Assembly (NCBI GenBank): GCA_046757965.1
Contig: JBHHZI010000135.1
Span: 1 to 8,791, forward strand
Reading direction: 5' to 3'
Source: JBHHZI01 sp046757965
GTDB taxonomy: Bacteria; Acidobacteriota; Polarisedimenticolia; SMYD01
DNA: 8,791 bases
Shown in pieces: positions 1-6,198 of the stretch. The position numbers and the translations under genes are program-made. The first letter of the stretch is position 1; every line of letters begins with the position of its first letter. A model generated the notes under the pieces. It did no database searches. It was given only the letters and a program-made list of their open reading frames with translations, and was not told where the DNA came from.

Positions 1-804
1 GAGATCGAGGACCGGGTGAACGAGGAGATTGTCCGCAACCAGGCGGTCGATACCGAGATCCTGCCGCTCGACAAGGCGCTGGCCAGCGGGGCTGTTGCCC
101 TGTTCGGCGAGAGGTATGGAGAGAAGGTCCGGGTGGTCAGCGTGCCGGGTTTCTCCACGGAGCTGTGCGGTGGACTGCACTGCTCGGCCACCGGCGACAT
201 CGGCGTCTTCAAGATCATCTCGGAGAAAGGGATCTCCGCCGGAGTGCGTCGCATGGAGGCGTTGACCGGCACGGCGGCGCTGGGCCGGTTCCGGACCGAC
301 GAGGAGCAACTGTCCGGCCTGGCAGCCGACCTCGGGGTGCCGCGCGAGGAGATGGAGCGGTCTCTGCACCGACTTCTGCAGCGCCAGAAGGAGATCCTGA
401 GGGAAAGGGACCGGTTGCGTCTCCATCTCGCCGGACAGGCATCGGACGATCAGGTGGTCGAGGACGTGGACGGATTACGCCTGCTGGTCCGCCGGGTGAG
501 AGACCTCGACCGTTCCCAGATGCGTCACCTGGCGGACCAGCTCAAGCACGAGGCGGACGTCGTCGTACTCGGAACCGTCCGGGATGACCGGGTGGCTCTG
601 CTGGTGGCGGTCGGCGACGACGCCGCGCGCCGGGTGTCCGCGCGGGAGATCGTGGGGCGGATCGCACGGACGTGTGGCGGCGGTGGCGGCGGCCGGCCGA
701 CGCTGGCCGAGGCAGGCGGGCGCCGTCCCGAGAATCTCGACCAGGCCCTGGCAGGCAGCGAAGCCGCGGTCCGGGAGATCCTGGCGGCAGCAGGTGCCCC
801 ATGA
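1..804 (+). CDS. alaS: alanyl-tRNA synthetase, C-terminal part (5' end outside window)
   Basis: This is the last 267 residues of alanyl-tRNA synthetase, which charges tRNA-Ala in the cytoplasm and hydrolyses mischarged Ser/Gly-tRNA-Ala. The frame is open from base 1, so the GTG at 16 is internal and not a start. The visible part begins in the editing (SAD) domain, with FSTELCGGLHCSATGDIG at about residues 50-67 (bases 148-201). The Cys (166-168) and His (178-180) of the CxxxH zinc motif are present, but the usual CGGTH reads CGGLH. A charged coiled-coil-like stretch follows (about residues 100-145). The DHHA1/C-Ala domain comes last, with the diagnostic glycine run and PTLAEAGG near residues 223-239. 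The stop TGA at 802-804 overlaps the ATG of the next gene by 4 bases, so the two are probably co-transcribed and translationally coupled. Family assignment is secure. Confidence 0.96.
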   Translation, partial: EIEDRVNEEIVRNQAVDTEILPLDKALASGAVALFGERYGEKVRVVSVPGFSTELCGGLHCSATGDIGVFKIISEKGISAGVRRMEALTGTAALGRFRTDEEQLSGLAADLGVPREEMERSLHRLLQRQKEILRERDRLRLHLAGQASDDQVVEDVDGLRLLVRRVRDLDRSQMRHLADQLKHEADVVVLGTVRDDRVALLVAVGDDAARRVSAREIVGRIARTCGGGGGGRPTLAEAGGRRPENLDQALAGSEAAVREILAAAGAP

Positions 805-1496
805 CGGGACCCAGACACGGAACGCTGGTCGCGCTGCTGGCCGCGCTGGCGGTCGTCACGGGAGTGCGCGCCGACACCATCTACCGGCGGGAAGGGGGAT
901 CCGGTCCGGCGGTGCTCACCAACATTCCCCAGGTGGGGCGCGAGTGGCGGACCCGCCCGGACCGCACACGTGAAAACCGTCCCGCCCGGGTCGAGCGACG
1001 GGTCGCAACCGTGCGGCCGTACGATGACGCGATTCACCGGATCGCCGCGCATTACGAGGTGGACCCACGGCTCGTCCATGCCATCATCGAGGTCGAGAGC
1101 GGCTACGATGCGCGCGCCGTGTCGTCGCGCGGGGCGGTCGGTCTGATGCAGGTCATGCCGGACACCGCGCGGGAGGTCGGCATCCTCAATCCCGGTGACC
1201 CCTATGCCAACATCGTGGCGGGCGTTCGCCATCTGCGGGATCTGCTGGACCGCTACGAGGGAGACGTCGACCTGGCGCTGGCGGCATACAATGCCGGGGC
1301 CGGAGCCGTGCGGAGGCACGGGGGAGTGCCCCCGTACCAGGAGACGCGCCGCTACGTGGAGCGCGTGCGCCGCATCTACGACGGTCCCGGGAGGGTGGTG
1401 CGCCGCCGCGAGTTCACGCGCTATGTGGATGGTTCCGGAACACTCGTGATCACGCAGTTCCCGGCACGATCCGTCAGAACCCCGCCCGGTCAATGA
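801..1496 (+). CDS. exported SLT-family lytic transglycosylase
   Basis: A 231-residue periplasmic peptidoglycan lytic transglycosylase (SLT / GH23 family). Such enzymes cleave the MurNAc-GlcNAc bond and leave a 1,6-anhydro end. Residues 1-24 look like a signal peptide: a basic start, a hydrophobic core LVALLAALAVV and an Ala-x-Ala-like end at VRA/D. The catalytic domain spans about residues 73-195. It carries the ES motif (Glu99-Ser100, presumed general acid), GAVGLMQVMPDTA (111-123) and AYNAGAGAV (162-170). Short similar segments flank it: IYRREGGSGPAVLTNIP (27-43) and FTRYVDGSGTLVITQFP (205-221). Both resemble the DUF4124 motif common in such exported proteins. The ATG at 801 is chosen because it gives a proper signal peptide, overlaps the alaS stop (ATGA) and has AGG six bases upstream; an in-frame earlier start would lie inside alaS. 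The 3' end overlaps the next gene by 4 bases. Exact subfamily is not resolved. Confidence 0.93.
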   Translation: MTGPRHGTLVALLAALAVVTGVRADTIYRREGGSGPAVLTNIPQVGREWRTRPDRTRENRPARVERRVATVRPYDDAIHRIAAHYEVDPRLVHAIIEVESGYDARAVSSRGAVGLMQVMPDTAREVGILNPGDPYANIVAGVRHLRDLLDRYEGDVDLALAAYNAGAGAVRRHGGVPPYQETRRYVERVRRIYDGPGRVVRRREFTRYVDGSGTLVITQFPARSVRTPPGQ

Positions 1497-2533
1497 CGCC
1501 GACGCCGGTGGTCGCGGCGACCATCCGTGCCCTGCCCAAGGCCGAGCTGCATCTTCACGCCGAGGGGAGCATTCCGGCACCGTTGCTGGCGCGCCTGGCG
1601 GCCGGGTCCGTGACACGCCGTGCCGACGTCGACGCGATCTACCGGTTCACCGGGTTCGGCGGCTTCCTCAGGTCGTTTGCCGCGGTCTGCGGGCATCTGG
1701 TTCGCCCGGAAGCGTGGCGAGGCGCCATCTCTCATCTGGGGCGCCGGCTCACCCGCGAGGGTGTCGTCCATGCGGAGGTCTTCTTCTCGGCGGCGGTTCA
1801 CATGCGAAACGGTCTGTCGTATGCCGCACTGGCCGACACGCTCGAGCGGGCGGCAGCCGGGGTTGCGGCAGCCGGGGGCCCGTCGATGCTGTTCATCGCC
1901 GACGGGGTGCGGCAGTGGGGATCGGCGTCGTTCGAGGGGATGGTCCGCGCCGTGGCGCGGCACCCTTCGCCGTGCATCGTCGGTGTCGGTCTCGGAGGTG
2001 ATGAGGGGGCGATACCGGCGAGAGAATTCGTCGCCGGCGTGAGCGAGGCGCGCGCGGCGGGTCTCGCGGTCGTGCTGCACGCCGGTGAGACCTGCGGGGC
2101 CGACGCGATCCGCGAGACGGTGACCATGCTGCGGCCGGATCGTCTCGCCCACGGGGGCCGTGCCGTCGAATCGCCCGCGCTCCTCGAGGACATCCATGCT
2201 GCCGGCCTGCCGCTGGACGTCTGCCTGACGAGCAACCGCCGCACGGGAGCGGTGGCGGCGAACGCCGTGCCGCCCCTGGCGCGACTGCTGGAGGCGGGAG
2301 TGCGTGTGTCCCTGGCCACCGATGATCCGGCGCTGTTTGCGTGCACCCTGTCCGGTGAATACGCGCGGGCGGCCCGACTCGGCATCGGCGCACGGGCCCT
2401 GGTGGAACTGGCGGTCGAGAGCGCCGGGGCCAGTCTGCTACCGGCCCCTGAGCGCCGGCGTCTGAGCGCCCGCATCGTCCGGGAGTGGAAACACGCCGAA
2501 AGACGCGGCCTCCTGGGCCCGTCTGCCTGCTAG
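1493..2533 (+). CDS. adenosine-deaminase-family metal-dependent hydrolase
   Basis: A 346-residue cytoplasmic amidohydrolase of the adenosine/AMP deaminase family, which removes the 6-amino group of adenosine-type purines. All hallmark residues are visible. LPKAELHLHAEGS (14-26) carries the zinc ligands His20 and His22. GVGLGGDE (164-171) is the substrate-side loop. HAGE (196-199) holds a zinc His and the catalytic Glu. RLAHG (217-221) carries the catalytic-site His220. LTSNRRTG and LATDDPALF (Asp277, Asp278) complete the metal site. The length is normal for the family. The start ATG (1493) overlaps the preceding stop TGA by 4 bases and has no recognisable Shine-Dalgarno sequence, so translation probably depends on coupling. 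The family also includes adenine deaminase and 6-aminodeoxyfutalosine deaminase. Substrate therefore cannot be fixed, and I give no symbol. The LEGS and RIGHG consensus motifs are altered here to AEGS and RLAHG. Confidence 0.9.
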   Translation: MTPTPVVAATIRALPKAELHLHAEGSIPAPLLARLAAGSVTRRADVDAIYRFTGFGGFLRSFAAVCGHLVRPEAWRGAISHLGRRLTREGVVHAEVFFSAAVHMRNGLSYAALADTLERAAAGVAAAGGPSMLFIADGVRQWGSASFEGMVRAVARHPSPCIVGVGLGGDEGAIPAREFVAGVSEARAAGLAVVLHAGETCGADAIRETVTMLRPDRLAHGGRAVESPALLEDIHAAGLPLDVCLTSNRRTGAVAANAVPPLARLLEAGVRVSLATDDPALFACTLSGEYARAARLGIGARALVELAVESAGASLLPAPERRRLSARIVREWKHAERRGLLGPSAC

Positions 2534-2574
2534 ACGCGCGCGGCGGGATCGCCGTGCTGGACCCGCAGAATACG

Positions 2575-2617
2575 GGGGGCGGGATCTCCCCGGAAGTTCA
2601 TGAAAAACCCCGCCCCC
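2575..2617 (+). terminator. GC-rich inverted repeat, possible terminator of the alaS cluster
   Basis: GGGGGCGGG (2575-2583) and CCCGCCCCC (2609-2617) can form a perfect 9-bp stem around a 25-nt loop, starting 41 bases after the deaminase stop. No T-run follows on either strand, so it is not a textbook intrinsic terminator. It may act with Rho, protect the mRNA 3' end, or be incidental in GC-rich DNA. Confidence 0.35.
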
Positions 2618-2678
2618 ACTGTCCAGCCGACGGGCCTGGCGTTGCCCTGTCGGAGGGGGAACATGAATTGTTTCGGCC

Positions 2679-2707
2679 TTGACTTCTGACCGGAGCCGAC
2701 CTATATG
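2679..2707 (+). promoter_or_regulatory. sigma-70-type promoter of the HTH-TPR unit
   Basis: TTGACT (2679-2684, five of six to TTGACA) is followed after exactly 17 bases by TATATG (2702-2707, four of six to TATAAT). The surroundings are locally AT-rich within GC-rich DNA. Transcription would start near 2714, leaving a 5' leader of about 150 nt before the ATG at 2865. It would give the HTH-TPR gene and its overlapping partner their own transcript, separate from the alaS cluster. Confidence 0.6.
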
Positions 2708-2732
2708 AAGTGCGGCTCGTCCATGTGTATAG

Positions 2733-2747
2733 CCCGGTGAATCCGGG
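2733..2747 (+). promoter_or_regulatory. leader hairpin 1 (CCCGG-TGAAT-CCGGG)
   Basis: A perfect 5-bp stem with a 5-nt loop, about 20 nt after the predicted transcription start. Nearly the same sequence recurs at 2839-2852 next to the ribosome binding site. A regulatory role is inference. Confidence 0.35.
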
Positions 2748-2770
2748 TCGGCAAGGCGCCTGGGATGAAT

Positions 2771-2784
2771 CGAGCGGTCGCTCG
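2771..2784. promoter_or_regulatory. inverted repeat CGAGCG-GT-CGCTCG, candidate operator or hairpin
   Basis: Perfect 6-base arms around a 2-base centre, 64 bases after the -10 box and 81 bases before the start codon of an Xre-type HTH protein. Xre-family regulators often bind short palindromes near their own promoter, so this is a candidate autoregulatory operator. It could equally be an RNA hairpin, or chance. Confidence 0.35.
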
Positions 2785-2838
2785 GTCCGCAGGTGGCCGG
2801 AATCACTCACCTCGTCTCACAGCAGCCGTCCCGCCGGG

Positions 2839-2857
2839 CCCGGTGAGCCGGGGGAGG
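2839..2857 (+). promoter_or_regulatory. ribosome binding site of the HTH-TPR gene with overlapping hairpin
   Basis: GGGGAGG (2851-2857) is a strong Shine-Dalgarno sequence, 7 nt before ATG 2865 but only 1 nt before the in-frame GTG at 2859. This decides for the ATG. Just upstream, CCCGG (2839-2843) can pair with CCGGG (2848-2852) around the loop TGAG. That hairpin takes in the first two bases of the Shine-Dalgarno sequence, so its folding could lower translation. Confidence 0.6.
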
Positions 2858-2864
2858 CGTGCGG

Positions 2865-4055
2865 ATGGCGAGTGCTGTCAGCGAGCAGCATGGCAGCGAG
2901 CGGCTGGGGCGGTATCTGCGCCAGCTTCGCCGCGGGTACGGTTACACCCTGCGGCGCGTCGAGGAACAATCGGGCCAGTACGGACCGGCCATCGACAACT
3001 CGCAGCTGTCGCGCTTCGAGAAGGGCAAGGCGGCGCCGTCGTTCGACAAGCTCCGGATCCTCGCGCGGGTATTCAACGTGCCCGTGCAGCACTTCTCCGA
3101 CATTCTCGATCTCGCCGAGTGCGATGCGGTCGAGCCGCGGGAACAGGACCCCGAGGCCCTGTTCCAGATCGGGCTCGCGGCGTATCGCGAGGGCGATTAT
3201 GTGCGCTCCTATGCGGTCTTCGAGACACTGACCCGGCGGGCGGCTCGCGAGACCGGACCGGTCTGGGCGGAGAACGGGGCCCGCGGCGGCTATCACATGG
3301 CGGTGGCCCTGAAGAAGATGGGGCGGCTATCGATGGCCGAGTCGGAACTGAGAAATCTTCTGCGGAGACCGGACGACTCCTATCCGCCTTCGCTCCGCGT
3401 GCGCGCCCTGCTGCAGCTCTCGTTCGTCTATCGAGAACTGGGCGATCTGTATCTGGCATCGGTCATCGCCAAGGAATGCCACATGCGTGCCGTGACCGGT
3501 GCCGATGATGAAACCGTCGCCGCCGCCCTGAACACCGCGGGGATCATCGAGGAGGAGCGGGGCCATCTCCAGCGCGCAGCGGAGAGCTATCGCTCGGCGC
3601 TGGATGTCATCCGGCGGGATCCGGACCGCGAACTCATGCGAGTGACCGTGCAGGCCAATCTGGGCGGCGTCCTGACGGCGACCGGCCGGTATCGCGCCGG
3701 CGTGGCGCTGTTGAAGCAGGCCCTGACAGTGGCCCGGCGACACGGGTTCCGGCGGCCGGTTTGCCTGGCGCTGACCAAGCTCGCGGCCGCGCACCGTCGA
3801 AAGGGCCATCTTCGCCAGGCGGAGGAGTTGCTGCGCGAGTCGACGGAGATTGCTGCGGCCAAGGACGACACCTACCAGGACATTCTATTCATCAACGCTT
3901 TTCTCAGCTGGCAGATGGCTCGTGAGGCGGGTCGGACCGCGAAGGCGCGGATCCTGTTCGGGCGCCTGAAATATCTCCGGAACACTCTGGAGTCGCGGTT
4001 CCCGGAAGTCGACTCGTTCGATCGTGCCGTTCGCGGGGAGACCCATCATGGATAA
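2865..4055 (+). CDS. Xre-type HTH regulator with C-terminal TPR repeats
   Basis: A 396-residue cytoplasmic protein with no signal peptide or membrane segment. Residues 15-80 form an Xre/Cro-type helix-turn-helix; the recognition-helix region is NSQLSRFEKGKAAPSFDKL (45-63). The turn before it (QYGPAIDNS) looks about five residues longer than in typical Xre domains. Residues 96-376 form about seven TPR-like helical pairs, beginning near 96, 135, 174, 216, 254, 297 and 337, each with a hydrophobic/Gly-x-x-x-A pattern such as EERGHLQRAAESYRSAL. HTH plus TPR is the layout of RRNPP-type regulators (PlcR, Rgg, NprR), whose TPRs bind peptides, but other HTH-TPR proteins bind proteins or nothing known. 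ATG 2865 is preferred over GTG 2859 from Shine-Dalgarno spacing. The gene has its own promoter and overlaps the next gene by 8 bases. DNA binding is well supported; target and ligand are unknown. Confidence 0.85.
   Translation: MASAVSEQHGSERLGRYLRQLRRGYGYTLRRVEEQSGQYGPAIDNSQLSRFEKGKAAPSFDKLRILARVFNVPVQHFSDILDLAECDAVEPREQDPEALFQIGLAAYREGDYVRSYAVFETLTRRAARETGPVWAENGARGGYHMAVALKKMGRLSMAESELRNLLRRPDDSYPPSLRVRALLQLSFVYRELGDLYLASVIAKECHMRAVTGADDETVAAALNTAGIIEEERGHLQRAAESYRSALDVIRRDPDRELMRVTVQANLGGVLTATGRYRAGVALLKQALTVARRHGFRRPVCLALTKLAAAHRRKGHLRQAEELLRESTEIAAAKDDTYQDILFINAFLSWQMAREAGRTAKARILFGRLKYLRNTLESRFPEVDSFDRAVRGETHHG
4035..4041 (+). promoter_or_regulatory. ribosome binding site of the secreted partner gene
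   Basis: GGGGAGA (4035-4041) lies inside the end of the HTH-TPR gene, with 6 bases before ATG 4048. It supports ATG 4048 over the in-frame GTG at 4024, which lies upstream of it. It lets the overlapping gene be translated efficiently. Confidence 0.6.
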
Positions 4056-4758
4056 ACAGCGCCTGCGCCGTGCGCTGGGACGCGCCACCCTGGCGTTGTT
4101 GCTGCTCGGCGTGCCATCGGTGCAGGCTCACGGGCAGCTCACCGGCTCTTTCGAGGCGAAGCTCGATCCATCCCAGTCGAGCAGCAGTTACCTCGGCCAA
4201 TGGGATCCGGTCGATGCGGCGATCGATCTCACCGGTCTGTGGGGCAGCATCGACGTCAATCTGGACAAGGACCCGGTCTGGACGGTGGACTCAACCGACG
4301 GCACGGTGTTCCTGGTCTGGGCCAAGTACAACGGCGTGTTCTACGAGATCGTCTACTCGCTGCGTGCGGCGGGCGGTGCATGGAGCGGTGTCGTGAAGGT
4401 CGAACCGACACCGACATCAACCTATGACGATGTCACGCCGAGCATCGTCGTCGACAGCACGGGGGACCTGAACGCCGCGTGGACCCGGTTGACGCCCGGC
4501 GGTGGCACGATTCTCCACTCGGTTCGCGTCGGCGGGCCGTGGACACCGGCTGCCGTCATCTCCGGTACAGACGACGCCCGCTGGCCTGAGATGCGTGTGG
4601 CCTCCGGGCGGACATACGTCGACTACCGGACCGACGATGCACTGGTCACCGTGGAGATCGTGGTCATCATCTCCAGCGGGGGCAGCGATGATATCGACCC
4701 GGTGACCGACGTGACGGTGGAGAGCATCGAGGTAGGGCGAGAGATCCTGCCGAAGTAG
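4048..4758 (+). CDS. exported protein with beta-propeller-like repeats, function unknown
   Basis: I do not recognise the family. The product is 236 residues, beginning with a clear signal peptide: basic MDKQRLRRALGR, hydrophobic LALLLLGV, and an Ala-x-Ala-like end at VQA/H near residue 27. A Ser/Asp-rich segment follows. Then come two similar units of about 48 residues (73-120 and 126-174) and a third partial unit (175-207). They share the pattern D-x-x-P-x-x-x-V-D-S-x-G/D-x-x-x-x-x-W, then I-x-x-S-x-R and G-x-W, which resembles BNR/sialidase-type propeller blades. Two to three blades are too few for a closed propeller, so it may be a fragment-like or oligomerising form. The tail (about 208-236) is Asp/Glu-rich. 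The only cysteine-free, lipobox-free start argues for a soluble secreted or periplasmic protein. The 8-base overlap with the HTH-TPR gene suggests a functional pair. Confidence 0.72.
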   Translation: MDKQRLRRALGRATLALLLLGVPSVQAHGQLTGSFEAKLDPSQSSSSYLGQWDPVDAAIDLTGLWGSIDVNLDKDPVWTVDSTDGTVFLVWAKYNGVFYEIVYSLRAAGGAWSGVVKVEPTPTSTYDDVTPSIVVDSTGDLNAAWTRLTPGGGTILHSVRVGGPWTPAAVISGTDDARWPEMRVASGRTYVDYRTDDALVTVEIVVIISSGGSDDIDPVTDVTVESIEVGREILPK

Positions 4759-4779
4759 AGTCCGCGGCTGTGGCGCCGG

Positions 4780-6192
4780 TCAGGACGCGGGGTCCGGGGT
4801 GACGCGGCGGGCCATCTCGTCGAGAAGCTGTTCGACCTCCTCCGGGCTGCGGGCCTCGCAGTAGACGCGCAGGACCGGTTCGGTGCCCGAGCAGCGAATC
4901 ATGATCCACCCCGCGTCACCCAGGGACAGCTTCGTGCCGTCGTCGACATCGACGGCGGTGACCGGGAGTCCCGCCACCGCGTCCGGCGGGGCGGCCGCCA
5001 GGTCCGCGACCATGGCAGCGGCATGTGGCCGGGGAACAGCGAGGTCGAGTCGCCTGTAATGAAACTCTCCGTACTCGCGCCACAGCGCGGCGAGGAGTTT
5101 CGAGAGAGGACGCCCTCCGTGAACCCGTGCCTCAAGGAGCAGCAAGGCCATCAGCAGGCCGTCGCGCTCGGGGAGATAACCGGCGACGCCGATGCCGCCA
5201 CTCTCCTCGCCGGCGATCAGCGCCGTGCCGTCCTCGAGCAGCGGCGCCAGGTTCTTGAAGCCGATCGGGCGGACATGAATCTGCCGGCCATGAGCCGCGG
5301 CGATGCGGTCCAGGAGCAGTGTGTTGGCGGTTGTCCTGGCCAGATCGCCGGCCTCGTGGTGATGTGTGATCAGGTGGTGGGCCAGCAGTGGCGTGATGCG
5401 CAGTGCCGAGAGGAACTGACCGGTCTCATCCATCGCCGCGACCCGGTCCGCGTCGCCGTCATTGGCCACGCCCAGGTCCGCCCCGTGCTCGGCAATCGCC
5501 TGGCGCAGGGCCGTGAGCCGCTCGGCAACGGGCTCCGGTGGCATTCCGCCGAACAGCACGTCGCGGTCGCCGTGCAGTGTGATCACACGGTGCGGCGTGT
5601 CCCGGAGGAAATCCGCGATCAGGTGGTTCCCGGTGCCATGCATGGAGTCCACCACGATGGTAAGCGGCGGAGCTGTCGACAGCGCCTCCATGTCGAGACG
5701 CTTCATGACGCGATGCCGGTACACCTGCTTGAAGTCGATATCCGTCCAGCGGCCGGCGGCCCGGGCGTCGTCCGCAGCCATGCGCCTCACGGGTGAGACG
5801 TCGAGAGCGTCTTCCACCTGCCGCGTGAACTCCTCCGGGGCGCTCCCGCCAGAGCAGAGCTTGATCTTGAAACCTCCGAACCGCGGAGGATTGTGGGAGG
5901 CCGTGAGCATGATCCCCGCGGCGGCGGCGTGGCTCACGACCAGCCCGGACAGGGCCGGCGTGGGAAGCGGGTCTCTCACCCGCAGCACTTCAAACCCGGC
6001 TGACGAGAAGACCTCGGCAACACGATCGGCATGGGCCTGGGCCATGAACCGGTGATCGTGACCGATGACGACCGGGCCGGACGGGAGAATGGACGCGGTG
6101 GCCGCCGCCACACGTTCCAGGTTGCCGAAGGTGAACGCGTCGCCGATGACTCCGCGCCAGCCGTCCGTTCCGAATCTAAGGGGTGTGTTCAC
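4780..6192 (-). CDS. phosphoglucomutase/phosphomannomutase-family protein
   Basis: A 470-residue cytoplasmic alpha-D-phosphohexomutase, which moves phosphate between C1 and C6 of a hexose via a phosphoserine. All four domains' signatures are visible. The N-terminus reads RFGTDGWRGVIGDAFTF (6-22). TASHNPPRFGGFKIK (97-111) contains the phosphoserine Ser99. DGDADR (245-250) gives the three magnesium Asp residues. GEESGG (328-333) is the sugar-specificity loop. RCSGTEP (433-439) is the C-terminal phosphate-binding loop. The N-terminal motif and Ser loop look closest to the phosphoglucomutase-like branch rather than to GlmM. Glucose versus mannose specificity cannot be decided. The GTG start is the only reasonable one, because an in-frame TGA (the stop of the upstream deacetylase) lies three codons before it. 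No good Shine-Dalgarno sequence is seen, so coupling is likely. It probably supplies sugar phosphates for envelope glycans. Confidence 0.93.
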   Translation of the reverse strand: MNTPLRFGTDGWRGVIGDAFTFGNLERVAAATASILPSGPVVIGHDHRFMAQAHADRVAEVFSSAGFEVLRVRDPLPTPALSGLVVSHAAAAGIMLTASHNPPRFGGFKIKLCSGGSAPEEFTRQVEDALDVSPVRRMAADDARAAGRWTDIDFKQVYRHRVMKRLDMEALSTAPPLTIVVDSMHGTGNHLIADFLRDTPHRVITLHGDRDVLFGGMPPEPVAERLTALRQAIAEHGADLGVANDGDADRVAAMDETGQFLSALRITPLLAHHLITHHHEAGDLARTTANTLLLDRIAAAHGRQIHVRPIGFKNLAPLLEDGTALIAGEESGGIGVAGYLPERDGLLMALLLLEARVHGGRPLSKLLAALWREYGEFHYRRLDLAVPRPHAAAMVADLAAAPPDAVAGLPVTAVDVDDGTKLSLGDAGWIMIRCSGTEPVLRVYCEARSPEEVEQLLDEMARRVTPDPAS

Positions 6193-6198
6193 GAGTCG

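Larger units (their letters stand above)
2534..2864. other. 331-base intergenic region with promoter and structured leader
   Basis: No convincing gene lies here. The first part holds a GC-rich inverted repeat (2575-2617) just after the deaminase stop. The middle is locally AT-richer than its surroundings and holds the promoter at 2679-2707. The rest is a leader of about 150 nt with three short hairpin-forming repeats and a strong ribosome binding site. Open frames crossing the region are short or run out of frame into the downstream gene. Confidence 0.7.

Noticed and set aside
525..1616. Minus-strand open frame of 363 codons across alaS, the transglycosylase and the deaminase start
   Set aside because: It is antisense to three genes with clear family motifs, low-complexity in composition, and has no domain signature.
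2663..2689. Tiny ORF (8 codons) after a strong Shine-Dalgarno-like GGAGGGGG at 2652-2659
   Set aside because: It overlaps the -35 box and lies upstream of the predicted transcription start. It is too short to support as a gene, and the G-run is unremarkable in this GC-rich region.
2723..2740. Five-codon upstream ORF (MCIAR) in the leader ending inside hairpin 1
   Set aside because: It has no Shine-Dalgarno sequence, and such short frames occur by chance. It could only be revisited with ribosome profiling.
2700..2864. Known riboswitch class in the HTH-TPR leader
   Set aside because: I could not match the conserved cores of the c-di-GMP, cobalamin, glycine or SAM riboswitches. Only simple hairpins are visible.
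2765..3508. Long open frame of 247 codons overlapping the HTH-TPR gene
   Set aside because: It is an Arg/Ala/Pro-rich out-of-frame shadow typical of GC-rich genes, with no recognisable domain. The HTH-TPR frame has clear motifs.
4759..4779. Possible bidirectional terminator between the convergent genes
   Set aside because: The 21-base gap has small CCGCGG and GGCGCC palindromes, but no stable stem longer than about 5 bp and no T-run.
5023..5796. Plus-strand open frame of 257 codons opposite the phosphohexomutase
   Set aside because: It is the complement of a gene with every catalytic motif of the phosphohexomutase family. It shows no domain of its own.
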